The notes: generated by a model from the sequence alone, not told the origin. DNA of 45,782 nucleotides from Sulfitobacter sp. HI0040 (GCF_001634885.1 NZ_LWEX01000024.1:1-45782), one strand, 5' to 3'. Counted from the stretch's first letter, positions 16,395-25,199 are shown. Numbers and translations: made by a program.

Positions 16395-17501
16395 ATGAAA
16401 TTGACCAAGACACTACTGGCCACGTCGGCCCTGACCATCGCCGCGGGCATGGTGCACGCCGATGCACATATGGCCGATGAAATGACAATCGTCAGCTGGG
16501 GCGGAGCCTACTCCAACTCCCAGCAGAAGGCCTATCACGACCCCTACATGGAAAAGACCGGCGTCAAGATCATCAACGATGAATCTTCCGCCGAAGCGGT
16601 TTCCAAGCTGCGCGCCATGAAAGAAGCGGGCAACGTGACATGGGACGTCGTCGACGTTGTTGCATCCGACGCCCTGCGTCTGTGCGATGAAGGTCTGGCG
16701 ATGGAAATCGACCCGGACGAAATGCTCGCCGAAGGTGACGACGGCTCCAGCGCGAGCGATGACTTCGGCGACCTGCTCGTCGGTGACTGCTTCATCCCGC
16801 AGATCGTCTATTCGACAACCGTGGGCTACCGCACCGACCTTGTCGGCGACACACCGCCCACAGACATCTGCGCGATCTTCGACACGGAAACATATCCGGG
16901 CAAGCGCGCGCTGGAAAAGCGCCCGATCGGCAACATGGAATGGGCCCTGCTCTGCGATGGCGTCGACAAGGAAGAAATCTATGACGTGCTGGAGACCGAA
17001 GAAGGTCAGCAGCAGGCACTCGACAAGCTGGCAACCATCAAGGACGACGTGATCTGGTGGTCCGCCGGTGCCGACACGCCCCAGCTTCTGGCTGACGGCG
17101 AAGTCATCATGGGCTCCACCTACAACGGTCGTCTGTTCAGCCTGATCGAAGAGCAGGATCAGCCCGTCGCGATGATGTGGGACGCGCAGGTCTTCGACCT
17201 TGACGGCTGGATCATCCCGACCGGCCTGTCCGAAGAGCGTCAGGCCCGTGCGCTCGACTACGTCCGTTTCGCGACAGACACCCAGCGTCTGGCGGATCAG
17301 GCGAAGTACATCTCCTACGGTCCGGCACGGAAATCCTCCGCACCGCTGGTGGGCAAGCACGCCGAACTGGGCATCGAGATGGCACCCCACATGCCGACCG
17401 ATCCGGAAAACGCCAAGAACACGTTCCTCTACAACTACGAGTTCTGGGCTGACTACCGTGATGACATCGACGCCAAGTTCCAGGCTTGGCTGGCGCAATA
17501 A
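16395..17501 (+). CDS. potD: Polyamine-type periplasmic substrate-binding protein (PotD-like)
   Basis: A 368-residue extracytoplasmic binding protein. I chose the ATG at 16395 (GGGAG at 16382-16386), which gives a clean signal peptide MKLTKTLLATSALTIAAG...HADA. The mature part has the family start MTIVSWGGAYSNSQQKAY and a conserved WWSAGADTPQLLADGEV then YNGRLF segment. It belongs to the SBP_bac_8/PotD group but is distant from PotF at 9160-10245, so the two importers probably prefer different ligands. The body is rich in Asp/Glu (for example DPDEMLAEGDDGSSASDDFGD), which fits a cationic ligand, though substrate cannot be read from sequence. It sits 119 bp after potA and is followed by a strong hairpin before the permeases. 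Confidence 0.9.
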   Translation: MKLTKTLLATSALTIAAGMVHADAHMADEMTIVSWGGAYSNSQQKAYHDPYMEKTGVKIINDESSAEAVSKLRAMKEAGNVTWDVVDVVASDALRLCDEGLAMEIDPDEMLAEGDDGSSASDDFGDLLVGDCFIPQIVYSTTVGYRTDLVGDTPPTDICAIFDTETYPGKRALEKRPIGNMEWALLCDGVDKEEIYDVLETEEGQQQALDKLATIKDDVIWWSAGADTPQLLADGEVIMGSTYNGRLFSLIEEQDQPVAMMWDAQVFDLDGWIIPTGLSEERQARALDYVRFATDTQRLADQAKYISYGPARKSSAPLVGKHAELGIEMAPHMPTDPENAKNTFLYNYEFWADYRDDIDAKFQAWLAQ

Positions 17502-17514
17502 GCGCTTCGATACC

Positions 17515-17538
17515 GGAAGGGGCCACGCGGCCCCTTCC
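17515..17538 (+). terminator. Hairpin terminator/attenuator between potD and potB
   Basis: GGAAGGGGCC and GGCCCCTTCC form a perfect 10-bp stem around an ACGC loop, 13 bp after the potD stop and about 54 bp before potB. Only a short, mixed CCTTTC follows, so it may act as a partial terminator or as an mRNA 3' stabiliser for the binding-protein message. The same position is occupied by a hairpin in the left-arm operon. Confidence 0.6.
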
Positions 17539-17592
17539 CCTTTCATCGGTTGATCCGATGACCCTATAGACAGCCCCACCCGCGAGGCCGCC

Positions 17593-19299
17593 ATGACCGA
17601 CGTCACCGACGCTACCACCGCAAAAAGCGCCCCTACCCCCGACGACGGCATTCGCATTGCCGACGCGGAAGCCTCGGGCCCGGTTCTTGCCGCCGATGGA
17701 ACGCCGCTCAAGCGGTCCCTCAGCCGGGCACTGCGGATGCAGAAGCTTCGCGCCCTTGCCCTGATCGCCCCCCTTCTCATTTTCGTGCTGATCACGTTCA
17801 TCGCACCGATCGCGGACATGCTGTTCCGCTCGGTCGAAAACGATGTCGTCGCCGAAACCCTGCCCCGCACAACGCCGATGCTCGCCGAATGGGATGCCGA
17901 TAGCGGCACCCCACCCGATCCCGCCGTTTTCAAGGCACTTTATCAGGACATTTTCTTTGCCGCCGAACGCAAGCAGCACACGGTGCTGGGCGGACGGCTC
18001 AACTACGAGATGACCGGCATGTCGTCTCTTTTCCGCAAGTCCGGGCGCAAGGTCGAGGACATGGGAGAGGTCTATCAGGACCAGTTCGAGGACCTGAACG
18101 AATTCTGGGAAGAGGGTGAGAACTGGAATGCCCTCATGGGGTCGGACGAGTGGAACGCCGAAATGGCGGCCTGGGACCCCAAGGGGGACGCGCGTCAGCC
18201 CCGGTTCGAACTTCGCGACGGTATCGAAGAACTGCTCCCCCAGACCTCGGAGACCTTCAGCGCCTATGCGAAATTCATCCAGACCGTGGATGAAGACAAC
18301 TTGGCCAAGGAAGACCCCTGGGCCATTGTCTATTCCGCGCTCTATGACGACCTGACAGGCCCCGCCGCCGCCAGGTTGAACGACTACTCAGGCCCCGCCG
18401 CAGAGGAACTGCGCGCAGCCGCCGCCGCGGTCGACACCTTCGAAACGGTGGATTACGTCGCCGCGTTTCAGGACATCGACAAGGACTGGACCGATCCGGA
18501 GGTCTGGCAAACGATCAAAACCTATTCACCGCGTTTCACGAACGGATACTTCCTGAACGCGATCGACATGCAGAAATCGCCCGACGGGCCAGAGATGCGG
18601 CCCGAGAACCAGCAGATCTATATCAAACTGTTCTGGCGTACGCTGGTGATGTCGCTAACAATCACGGCCTCCTGCATCCTGCTGGGCTATCCCGTGGCGT
18701 GGATCCTCGCCAACCTGCCCGCTCGCACCGCGAACCTGCTCATGATCCTCGTTTTGCTGCCTTTCTGGACCTCTCTGCTGGTACGGACGAGCGCGTGGAA
18801 GGTGATGTTGCAACAACAGGGTGTCATCAACGACACGCTGGTCTGGCTGGGGCTGGTGGACACGATGGACCGGCTGGTGCTGATCAACAATCAGACCGGC
18901 ACGATCATCGCGATGACCCATATCCTGTTGCCGTTCATGATCCTGCCGCTCTATTCGGTGATGCAGACAATCCCGCCCAGCTACCTGCGCGCCGCCAAAT
19001 CGCTTGGCGCCACGAACTGGACGGCTTTCTGGCGGGTCTATTTCCCGCAGTCGGTTCCGGGCATCGGTGCGGGGTCGATCCTCGTCTTCATCCTTGCGAT
19101 CGGTTACTACATCACGCCCGAAATCGTCGGCGGCACATCCGGTATCTTCATCTCGAACCGGATCGCCTATCACATCTCGCAATCGCTGAACTGGGGGCTC
19201 GCTGCCGCACTGGGGACGATCCTGCTGGCCGCGGTGCTGCTGCTCTACTACGCCTACGACAAGATCGTCGGTATCGACAACGTCAAGCTGGGGGGCTGA
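17593..19299 (+). CDS. potB: Polyamine-type ABC permease (PotB type) with very large first periplasmic loop
   Basis: A 568-residue permease, about twice the usual PotB length. Residues 1-50 are a polar cytoplasmic leader, span 1 is about 52-75 (ALIAPLLIFVLITFIAP), and the next span begins only at about 346 (RTLVMSLTITASCILLGYP). The roughly 260 residues between are hydrophilic, acidic and rich in Trp, Tyr and Phe, with no signal or repeat I recognise. The normal permease core follows to 555 with the EAA loop at YLRAAKSLGATNWTAFWRV (464-482). Topology puts the insert in the periplasm. One continuous frame with uniform codon use argues against a frameshift or fusion error. It is 4 bp from the next permease gene. 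The core assignment is firm; the insert's role is unknown. Confidence 0.92.
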   Translation: MTDVTDATTAKSAPTPDDGIRIADAEASGPVLAADGTPLKRSLSRALRMQKLRALALIAPLLIFVLITFIAPIADMLFRSVENDVVAETLPRTTPMLAEWDADSGTPPDPAVFKALYQDIFFAAERKQHTVLGGRLNYEMTGMSSLFRKSGRKVEDMGEVYQDQFEDLNEFWEEGENWNALMGSDEWNAEMAAWDPKGDARQPRFELRDGIEELLPQTSETFSAYAKFIQTVDEDNLAKEDPWAIVYSALYDDLTGPAAARLNDYSGPAAEELRAAAAAVDTFETVDYVAAFQDIDKDWTDPEVWQTIKTYSPRFTNGYFLNAIDMQKSPDGPEMRPENQQIYIKLFWRTLVMSLTITASCILLGYPVAWILANLPARTANLLMILVLLPFWTSLLVRTSAWKVMLQQQGVINDTLVWLGLVDTMDRLVLINNQTGTIIAMTHILLPFMILPLYSVMQTIPPSYLRAAKSLGATNWTAFWRVYFPQSVPGIGAGSILVFILAIGYYITPEIVGGTSGIFISNRIAYHISQSLNWGLAAALGTILLAAVLLLYYAYDKIVGIDNVKLGG

Positions 19300-19303
19300 G
19301 ATC

Positions 19304-20482
19304 ATGGCCGTTCTGACACCTGTTTCACGCACCCCCGCAAGCTTCTACGCCTCCGTTGTGGCGGCCTTCGGCGCCTTCGCCGGGCTGCTGGTCGGCACCG
19401 CTCAGGGCAGCGGCCTGATCGGCCTGATTCTTGGCGCCGTCGTTATGGGAGCCGCCGCCTACCTGATGGCCGAGGTTCTGGGGAAGGAGAAGACGTCCCG
19501 CTATGGGCTCGCGCTGCTCATGGCGCTTGGCGGCTTCTTCATCGGGGGCCTCGTCGCGGCGGTTATTGGCGCGCTGTTCGGGCTGTTCTTCGGCTGGCTG
19601 ACCTTCTGGCTCTACGAAGGGCGATACAGGGCAAAGGTCGCCCCTTATCTCACCCCCGGCCAGGTCCTGTGGCATTATACCTTCCGGGTGATCTGCGGCG
19701 CGATCTTCATCTTTCTGATCACGCCGATCCTCGTGGTCATGCCGTTGAGCTTCAACGCCGAGGATTTCTTTACCTTCACGCCGGAAATGCTGCGCTTCGA
19801 TCCGGACGGGTATTCGCTGAAGCATTACCGCGATTTCTTCACCAACTCCGACTGGCAGAACGCGGTGCAGAACTCGATCCGCATCGCGCCGGTCGCCACC
19901 CTGCTTTCCGTGGGCTTCGGCACGCTTGCCGCCATCGGGCTGAGCCAGCCGCATGTTCCGTTCCGGCGCGCGATCATGGCGATCCTGATCTCCCCGATGA
20001 TCGTGCCGCTGATCATCTCCGCTGCGGGCATGTATTTCTTCTACAGCCGCATCGGCCTGCAGGGCACCTATCTGGGCGTTGTCCTTGCCCATGCGGCCTT
20101 GGGCATCCCCTTCGTCATCATCACCGTGACGGCGACGCTGGTCGGGTTCGACAATTCGCTTACGCGCGCGGCGGCCAACATGGGGGCCAATCCGGTCACG
20201 ACGTTCTTCCGGGTGCAGATGCCGCTCATTTTGCCCGGCGTGATCTCGGGCGGGCTCTTCGCCTTCATCACCTCTTTCGACGAGGTGGTCGTGGTGCTCT
20301 TCGTCGGCTCGGCCGGGCAGAAAACGCTGCCGTGGCAGATGTTCACCGGGCTGCGCGAACAGATCAGCCCGACCATTCTGGCGGTGGCGACGATCCTCGT
20401 GTTCATCTCAATATGTCTGCTGACGGTGGTGGAACTGCTGCGCCGCCGGTCGGAGCGTCTGCGGGGCATGTCGCCGGGCTGA
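19304..20482 (+). CDS. potC: Polyamine-type ABC permease (PotC type) with N-terminal membrane extension
   Basis: A 392-residue permease; PotC proteins are usually about 260-275. The conserved core starts at about residue 122 (VLWHYTFRVICGAIFIFLITPI, span 1 near 126-148) and contains the EAA loop LTRAAANMGANPVTTFFRV at about 277-295. Residues 1-115 form an added Gly/Ala-rich hydrophobic module with three to four candidate spans (about 13-32, 36-56, 67-88, 84-104), including GLIGLILGAVVMGAAAYL and GGFFIGGLVAAVIGALFG, then a short charged linker EGRYRAK. The ATG is 4 bp after the potB stop. It is the last gene of the operon, facing the convergent transglycosylase gene 29 bp away. Core assignment is firm; the module's role is unknown. 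Confidence 0.92.
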   Translation: MAVLTPVSRTPASFYASVVAAFGAFAGLLVGTAQGSGLIGLILGAVVMGAAAYLMAEVLGKEKTSRYGLALLMALGGFFIGGLVAAVIGALFGLFFGWLTFWLYEGRYRAKVAPYLTPGQVLWHYTFRVICGAIFIFLITPILVVMPLSFNAEDFFTFTPEMLRFDPDGYSLKHYRDFFTNSDWQNAVQNSIRIAPVATLLSVGFGTLAAIGLSQPHVPFRRAIMAILISPMIVPLIISAAGMYFFYSRIGLQGTYLGVVLAHAALGIPFVIITVTATLVGFDNSLTRAAANMGANPVTTFFRVQMPLILPGVISGGLFAFITSFDEVVVVLFVGSAGQKTLPWQMFTGLREQISPTILAVATILVFISICLLTVVELLRRRSERLRGMSPG

Positions 20483-20511
20483 TCCAGCCCGGCGCCGGCC
20501 ATTTCGGGCGC

Positions 20512-21822
20512 TCAGCCTTCGCGCAGACGTTCCAGCAGGCGAAGTGATGCGTAGCCATCCGGCACAAGCCCCCGCGCCTTCTGGAACGCGCGAACGGCGT
20601 TGATGGTCAGCGGCCCGACCTTGGCGTCGATCTTCTGGGTGTCGAACCCAAGCGCCGTCAGCCTTGTCTGCAGCTCGATCCGCTCATCATAGGTCAGCGC
20701 CCGGTCGCCCCGAGGCCAATCCGCGACGATGGGGCCCTTGCCCCCGATCCGGTCAGCCAGATGGCCCACGCCGATCACATAGGCGTCTGCGCTGTTGTAC
20801 CGCTCGATCACCGCGAAGTTCGGAAAGATCATGAAGGCCGCGCCCTGCGCGCCCCCCGGCAGCAGGATCGAGGCTTCGGCATGATCCGGGATCGACCCGC
20901 CCGCCTGCGGCTTCACACCGCGCTCCGCCCAAACGGATGGGAGCATGGTGATGTCCCGGCTGGCTTGCATGTAATCGAAATCGTCGGGCAATGAGACCTC
21001 GACGCCCCATGGCTGCCCCGCCGTCCATCCGAAGTGTTTGAGATAGGCCGCCGTCGAGGCGAGGGCATCCGCGGGATCATCCCCCCAGATGTCACGCTTG
21101 CCGTCGCCGGTGAAATCGACCGCATGCGCGAGGTAGGAAGAGGGCATGAACTGTGTGTGGCCCATGGCCCCGGCCCAACTGCCTGTCATTTCCTCCGGCG
21201 TCGTATCGCCGTCCTGCAGGATGTTCAGCACACCCAGCAACTCGCCTTCGAAAAAGGCACTGCGCCGGGCGTCATAGGCCAGCGTCGCCAGCGAGGAGAG
21301 CACATGGTCGGTGCCGCGAAAAGTGCCATAGGCGCTTTCGAGGCCCCAGATCGCGGTGACGATTTCCTTCTCAACCCCGAACTTTTCTTCTATCCGGCTG
21401 AGCGTATCACGTTGGCCGGCAAGCGCCGCCTTACCGTTCGCGATGCGTAGGTCGGAGGTGGCGGTTTCAAGATAATCCCAGATGGTCTTGGTGAATTCCG
21501 ACTGGTTGCGATCCCGGCGGATGACCTCCGGATCGTAGCGAACCTTCCGCATCGCGTCATCGAACACATCCTCGCGGATACCGGCCTGAAGGGCACGCGG
21601 GCGGAAGGCTTCGATCCAGGCGCGCAGCCCCGCGTCGGAGCCTGTTTCAGCAACCGCCTCTTCCGCAAGTTCGGGCGCGCTGATCACCGCGGCTTCGGGG
21701 GGCTTCGCGTCCTTTGCATTGGGCCGAAGGGAGGCTTCGGGGTCTGTCTGCGCCATGGCCCCTGTACTGCACCCCAGCGCAAACATCGCCGCCACGCTGA
21801 TTCTGCTTTTGAACACTCGCAT
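20512..21822 (-). CDS. Lytic murein transglycosylase, MltB type, with peptidoglycan-binding domain
   Basis: A 436-residue periplasmic enzyme that cleaves peptidoglycan glycan strands to 1,6-anhydromuropeptides. A signal peptide (about 1-24, ending GAMA) is followed by a Pro/Ala/Glu-rich linker, the MltB-type SLT domain (about 65-355) with catalytic Glu162 in IWGLESAYGTFRG, family motifs GSWAGAMGHTQFMPSSY and DGDGKRDIW-like FTGDGKRDIWG, and a C-terminal peptidoglycan-binding domain (about 372-434, LQTRLTALGFD then GPLTINAVRAFQKARGL). I used the ATG at 21822, with GGAG six bases upstream, over the GTG one codon earlier. A Cys at 18 could suggest a lipoprotein, but the flanking residues are a poor lipobox. 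Confidence 0.93.
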   Translation of the reverse strand: MRVFKSRISVAAMFALGCSTGAMAQTDPEASLRPNAKDAKPPEAAVISAPELAEEAVAETGSDAGLRAWIEAFRPRALQAGIREDVFDDAMRKVRYDPEVIRRDRNQSEFTKTIWDYLETATSDLRIANGKAALAGQRDTLSRIEEKFGVEKEIVTAIWGLESAYGTFRGTDHVLSSLATLAYDARRSAFFEGELLGVLNILQDGDTTPEEMTGSWAGAMGHTQFMPSSYLAHAVDFTGDGKRDIWGDDPADALASTAAYLKHFGWTAGQPWGVEVSLPDDFDYMQASRDITMLPSVWAERGVKPQAGGSIPDHAEASILLPGGAQGAAFMIFPNFAVIERYNSADAYVIGVGHLADRIGGKGPIVADWPRGDRALTYDERIELQTRLTALGFDTQKIDAKVGPLTINAVRAFQKARGLVPDGYASLRLLERLREG

Positions 21823-21917
21823 CACTCACTCCGACAACTTCGTCGGGGTGACCATACCCGTAGCCCCGAACCGGGCAAGGGGCCTACCGGCGCGTCTGCG
21901 GACCTTCGCCCATGCCC

Positions 21918-24176
21918 TCAGCGGCGAGAGCGTGTGACCTTCCGCTTTACCTTGTCCTTCTTGCGCTTGGCCTTGGTAGCCTTGCGCCGGGGATTGCGGG
22001 CAGTCTTCCGTGACGGATCGGCGCGGGCGACCTCTTCGCCCTCCACCGCCAGCAATTCCAGCGCGATCCCGCCCGTCACAGGAACGGCTTCGGCCAATCG
22101 CACGGTGACACGCTGCCCGATGCCCAAGGTCATGCCGGTATCGGCCCCCATGAGCGTTCCAGCTTCGGCATCGTAATGAAAATACTCGCGCCCGATGGCC
22201 CGCATGGGCAGCAGGCCGTCGGCCCCGGTCTCATCCAGTTTGACGAAAGCGCCGAACCGGGCCACCCCGCTGATACGACCGGTCAGTTCGGCCCCAACCC
22301 GGTCTGACAGGAAGGCGGCGAGGTATCTGTCCGTCGTGTCGCGTTCGGCCATCATCGAACGGCGCTCGGTGTCCGAGATGTGCTGCCCCGTCCGTTCGAG
22401 GTTCTCGATATCCTCCATGCTCAGCCCGTCCTTGCCCCAGCCGTGGGCCGTGATCAGCGCACGGTGCACCAGAAGGTCGGCATAGCGACGGATTGGCGAC
22501 GTGAAATGCGCATAGGACCGCAGGGCCAGACCAAAATGACCGATATGCTGGGGCGCGTAATAGGCCTGCGTCATCGACCGCAGGGTAGACAGGTTGATAA
22601 GTTCCGCATCCTCGGACCCCGCCGCCGCGTCCAGCAAGCGGTTGAGATGCGCCGTCTGCAGGACCTGCCCTTTTGCCAGCGTGTAGCCCGCGGCCTGAAC
22701 GGTTTCGCGCAGGCTTTCCAACTTCTCGGGGGATGGCTCCTCATGAATGCGGAAGAGTAGGGGCGTGTCTTTTTTCAACAGTGTTTCCGCCGCGGCGACG
22801 TTCGCCAGCACCATGAACTCCTCGATCAGCTTATGTGCATCGAGCCGGTCCCTGAAGGCGACGGATTCCACCTTGCCCTCGTCCGACAGGATGATCTTCC
22901 GCTCCGGCAGATCGAGGTCGAGCGGCTGACGCCGCTCCCGGGCCCGTCGAAGCGCCTCATAGGCGGCATAGAGCGGTTTGAGGATATCCTCCAGCAAGGG
23001 GCCGGTGCGGTCGTTGGGGTTGCCGTCGATCGCATCCTGCACCTCTTCGTAATGCAGCGAAGCGGGGGAGCGCATGAGGCCGCGGTGAAAGTCATGGCGC
23101 AGCTTTTCGCCCTCGGCATCCAGCACCATACGCACGGCGATGCAGGCGCGCGGCACACCTTCGTGCAGGCTGCACAGGTCGCCCGACAGCCGGTCCGGCA
23201 GCATCGGCACGACGCGATCGGGGAAATAGGTGGAATTTCCGCGTTTGCGCGCCTCCCGGTCCAGGGCCGAACCGGGGGTCACATAGGCGGCCACATCCGC
23301 GATGGCGACCCAGAGAACATGTCCGCCTTCGTTGTCGGGGTCATCGTCGGCGTGCGCGAAGCAGGCATCGTCATGATCGCGCGCATCGCTCGGGTCGATG
23401 GTGATGAGCGGCAGGTCCCGCAGATCCTCCCTCCCCTTCAACCCGACAGGTTTCACACGATCCGCCTCCGCCATCACCTCGTCGGGGAAATGATCGGGTA
23501 TCCCATGCTGGTGGATCGCGATGAGAGACACGGCCTTCGGCGCGGAGGGATCCCCCAGCCGTTCCACGATACGTGCCCGCTGCAGGCCGAGACGGTTCTT
23601 GGGTCCGGCCTGTTCGGCCTCCACCAACTCGCCGTCCTTCGCACCACCGCTCGCATCCGCAGCCACCTGCCATTCACGGTCCGCACCCTTGTCGATGGGC
23701 AGAATGCGCCCCCCTTCGGCGGATTTTCGGAAGATGCCCAACACGCTTTTCGGGTTGGTGCCGATCCGGCGGATCAGGCGCGCCTCGTAATGATGGTCAT
23801 CGCCCTTCACCAGCGTCAGCCGGGCCAGTATCCGGTCCCCTTCGCCCAAGGCGGGATCGGAGGCGCGGGGGATTACCAGTACAACGGGCTCCTGCCCTTC
23901 GCCCTGCCACTCCATCGGCTTGGCAAAAAGATCGCCGTTCTTGTCCGGCCCGGTAACGAGCAGCACGGAAACGGGCGGCAGGCGATCCGGATCCCGGTAG
24001 CTGCGTTTGCGTTTCTCCAGATGCCCTTCGGCTTCGAGTTCTTTCAACACGCGCTTGAGGTCGATACGCGCGGCCCCCTTGATGCCGAAAGCCTTGGCGA
24101 TGTCGCGCTTGGCGGTCAGGGTGGGATTGTTCTCGACCCAGTCGAGGATTTCGGATTTGGAGGGTAGCTTGCTCAT
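21918..24176 (-). CDS. rnr: Ribonuclease R
   Basis: A 752-residue 3'-to-5' exoribonuclease that degrades structured RNA. An N-terminal winged-helix-like region (about 1-60) and cold-shock domains precede the RNB catalytic domain, with the active-site aspartates in DPSDARDHDDACF (261-273). A later RNB motif is SYAHFTSPIRRYADLLVHR-like at about 560. An S1 domain follows (about 640-715, GRISGVARFGAFVKLDE), then a highly basic Lys/Arg tail of about 30 residues. The longer open frame has 53 extra upstream codons that overlap the neighbouring gene region; I used the ATG at 24176, which gives the usual MSKLPSKSEILDW-type start. It is the only large RNA-decay gene in the window and forms no obvious operon. 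Confidence 0.95.
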   Translation of the reverse strand: MSKLPSKSEILDWVENNPTLTAKRDIAKAFGIKGAARIDLKRVLKELEAEGHLEKRKRSYRDPDRLPPVSVLLVTGPDKNGDLFAKPMEWQGEGQEPVVLVIPRASDPALGEGDRILARLTLVKGDDHHYEARLIRRIGTNPKSVLGIFRKSAEGGRILPIDKGADREWQVAADASGGAKDGELVEAEQAGPKNRLGLQRARIVERLGDPSAPKAVSLIAIHQHGIPDHFPDEVMAEADRVKPVGLKGREDLRDLPLITIDPSDARDHDDACFAHADDDPDNEGGHVLWVAIADVAAYVTPGSALDREARKRGNSTYFPDRVVPMLPDRLSGDLCSLHEGVPRACIAVRMVLDAEGEKLRHDFHRGLMRSPASLHYEEVQDAIDGNPNDRTGPLLEDILKPLYAAYEALRRARERRQPLDLDLPERKIILSDEGKVESVAFRDRLDAHKLIEEFMVLANVAAAETLLKKDTPLLFRIHEEPSPEKLESLRETVQAAGYTLAKGQVLQTAHLNRLLDAAAGSEDAELINLSTLRSMTQAYYAPQHIGHFGLALRSYAHFTSPIRRYADLLVHRALITAHGWGKDGLSMEDIENLERTGQHISDTERRSMMAERDTTDRYLAAFLSDRVGAELTGRISGVARFGAFVKLDETGADGLLPMRAIGREYFHYDAEAGTLMGADTGMTLGIGQRVTVRLAEAVPVTGGIALELLAVEGEEVARADPSRKTARNPRRKATKAKRKKDKVKRKVTRSRR

Positions 24177-24207
24177 CCCCGTGAGGTAGCACGCACCCCC
24201 CGCGCCG

Positions 24208-24780
24208 TCATGGCAAATCGTCGACGGTGTCCACGTCGCGCAGGGTGGCCACCAACCCGATGCGCTTTCCGGGAAGCTTGGCCCGCGTATCGGCAAGGGC
24301 ATGGCGGGTGGACCATCGCACGCCGTCGAAGACACGGGGCGGCAGGGTAGGCCCCCGCTTTGCGCCGATCAGCCAGAACCCCCCGTCGGGTGCCGGGCCG
24401 AAAACCATGTCATTGTGCCCCAGCGCGGCGAATGCCTCCGCGATGCGCTGCCGGTCGATGCCCGGCACATCCGCGCCGATCAGGCAGACGGGCCCCGGCG
24501 GTGCCTGCCGCAGCATCCGCACCATCCGGCGGCCCAGATCCCCCCGCCCCTGCGCCCAGCGCGGCAGGTCCGTTGGCCACACCCGGCTTTCCAGACCTTC
24601 CACATCGGGCGCTACGGCCAGAACAACCTGCCAGCGCGGGTCCACAACCCTCCGCAAGAGCCGCCGCGTCTGGTGCCGGAACCACCACGCCGCCGCCGTC
24701 ATGCCGATCTCCCGCCCCAGCCGGGTCTTGACCCGCCCGGGGCGAGGCACCTTGAGCATGACGATCAATGTGGGCTTCAC
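24208..24780 (-). CDS. TIGR04282 / DUF2064 glycosyltransferase-like protein
   Basis: A 190-residue protein with a nucleotidyl/glycosyltransferase A-type fold. It opens [22 protein letters not shown], where the PRPGRVKTRL segment is the family's nucleotide-binding signature. VCLIGADVPGID supplies the Asp-containing metal motif and FGPAPDGGFWLIG the substrate loop. Members are described only as TIGR04282 or MobA-like; the donor and acceptor are unknown. The start is GTG at 24780, overlapping the stop of the GNAT gene as GTGA, so the genes dapE, GNAT and this one are chained by 4-bp overlaps into one transcript read from dapE. Function within lysine synthesis is not implied. Confidence 0.85.
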   Translation of the reverse strand: MKPTLIVMLKVPRPGRVKTRLGREIGMTAAAWWFRHQTRRLLRRVVDPRWQVVLAVAPDVEGLESRVWPTDLPRWAQGRGDLGRRMVRMLRQAPPGPVCLIGADVPGIDRQRIAEAFAALGHNDMVFGPAPDGGFWLIGAKRGPTLPPRVFDGVRWSTRHALADTRAKLPGKRIGLVATLRDVDTVDDLP

Positions 24781-25199
24781 AGGGTCGCTTCCATGTCGCG
24801 GTGGGGAATACCTGCATCGTCATAGACCGGGCCGAAGGCGGTAAAGCCGAGGCGTTCGTAGAACCCCAGGGCATGGGTCTGCGCGCCCAGCACTGCACGC
24901 GACACACCGGGTTCCGCCTGTGCAACGGTGAGCGCGGCGCGGATCAGCGCGGCCCCCGCACCTGTACCGCGCCACGGCTGACGCACGCAGACGCGCCCGA
25001 TCTTTGCGACATCGCCCTTTGTCGTGATCCGGGCGGTACCGACAGGCTTACCTTCGGCGAAGGCCAGCAGGTGAATGGAAACGGGATCCAGTTCGTCGAT
25101 CTCCTCCGCTTCGGAAACGCCTTGCTCGTCGATGAAAACCCCCCGCCTCAGGGCGCGGCAAAGGCCGATGTCCTGCGTTGTCGTCACAATGAAGGTCAT
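24777..25199 (-). CDS. GNAT family N-acetyltransferase (ElaA-like group)
   Basis: A 140-residue acetyltransferase fold protein. The acetyl-CoA pyrophosphate loop is visible as [18 protein letters not shown] (about 70-87), after strand residues [17 protein letters not shown], and the C-terminal strand ends in [29 protein letters not shown], as in the YjcF/ElaA-type group. The acceptor is unknown. I chose the ATG at 25199, which overlaps the dapE stop by 4 bp and removes 41 upstream codons that lie inside dapE in another frame. It is the middle gene of dapE-GNAT-TIGR04282. Confidence 0.88.
   Translation of the reverse strand: MTFIVTTTQDIGLCRALRRGVFIDEQGVSEAEEIDELDPVSIHLLAFAEGKPVGTARITTKGDVAKIGRVCVRQPWRGTGAGAALIRAALTVAQAEPGVSRAVLGAQTHALGFYERLGFTAFGPVYDDAGIPHRDMEATL

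Noticed and set aside
15007-17933. Two long minus-strand frames (493 and 506 codons) across potA, potD and the start of potB
   Set aside because: Shadows of the plus-strand operon; potA and potD have signal, Walker and binding-protein features in the other direction.
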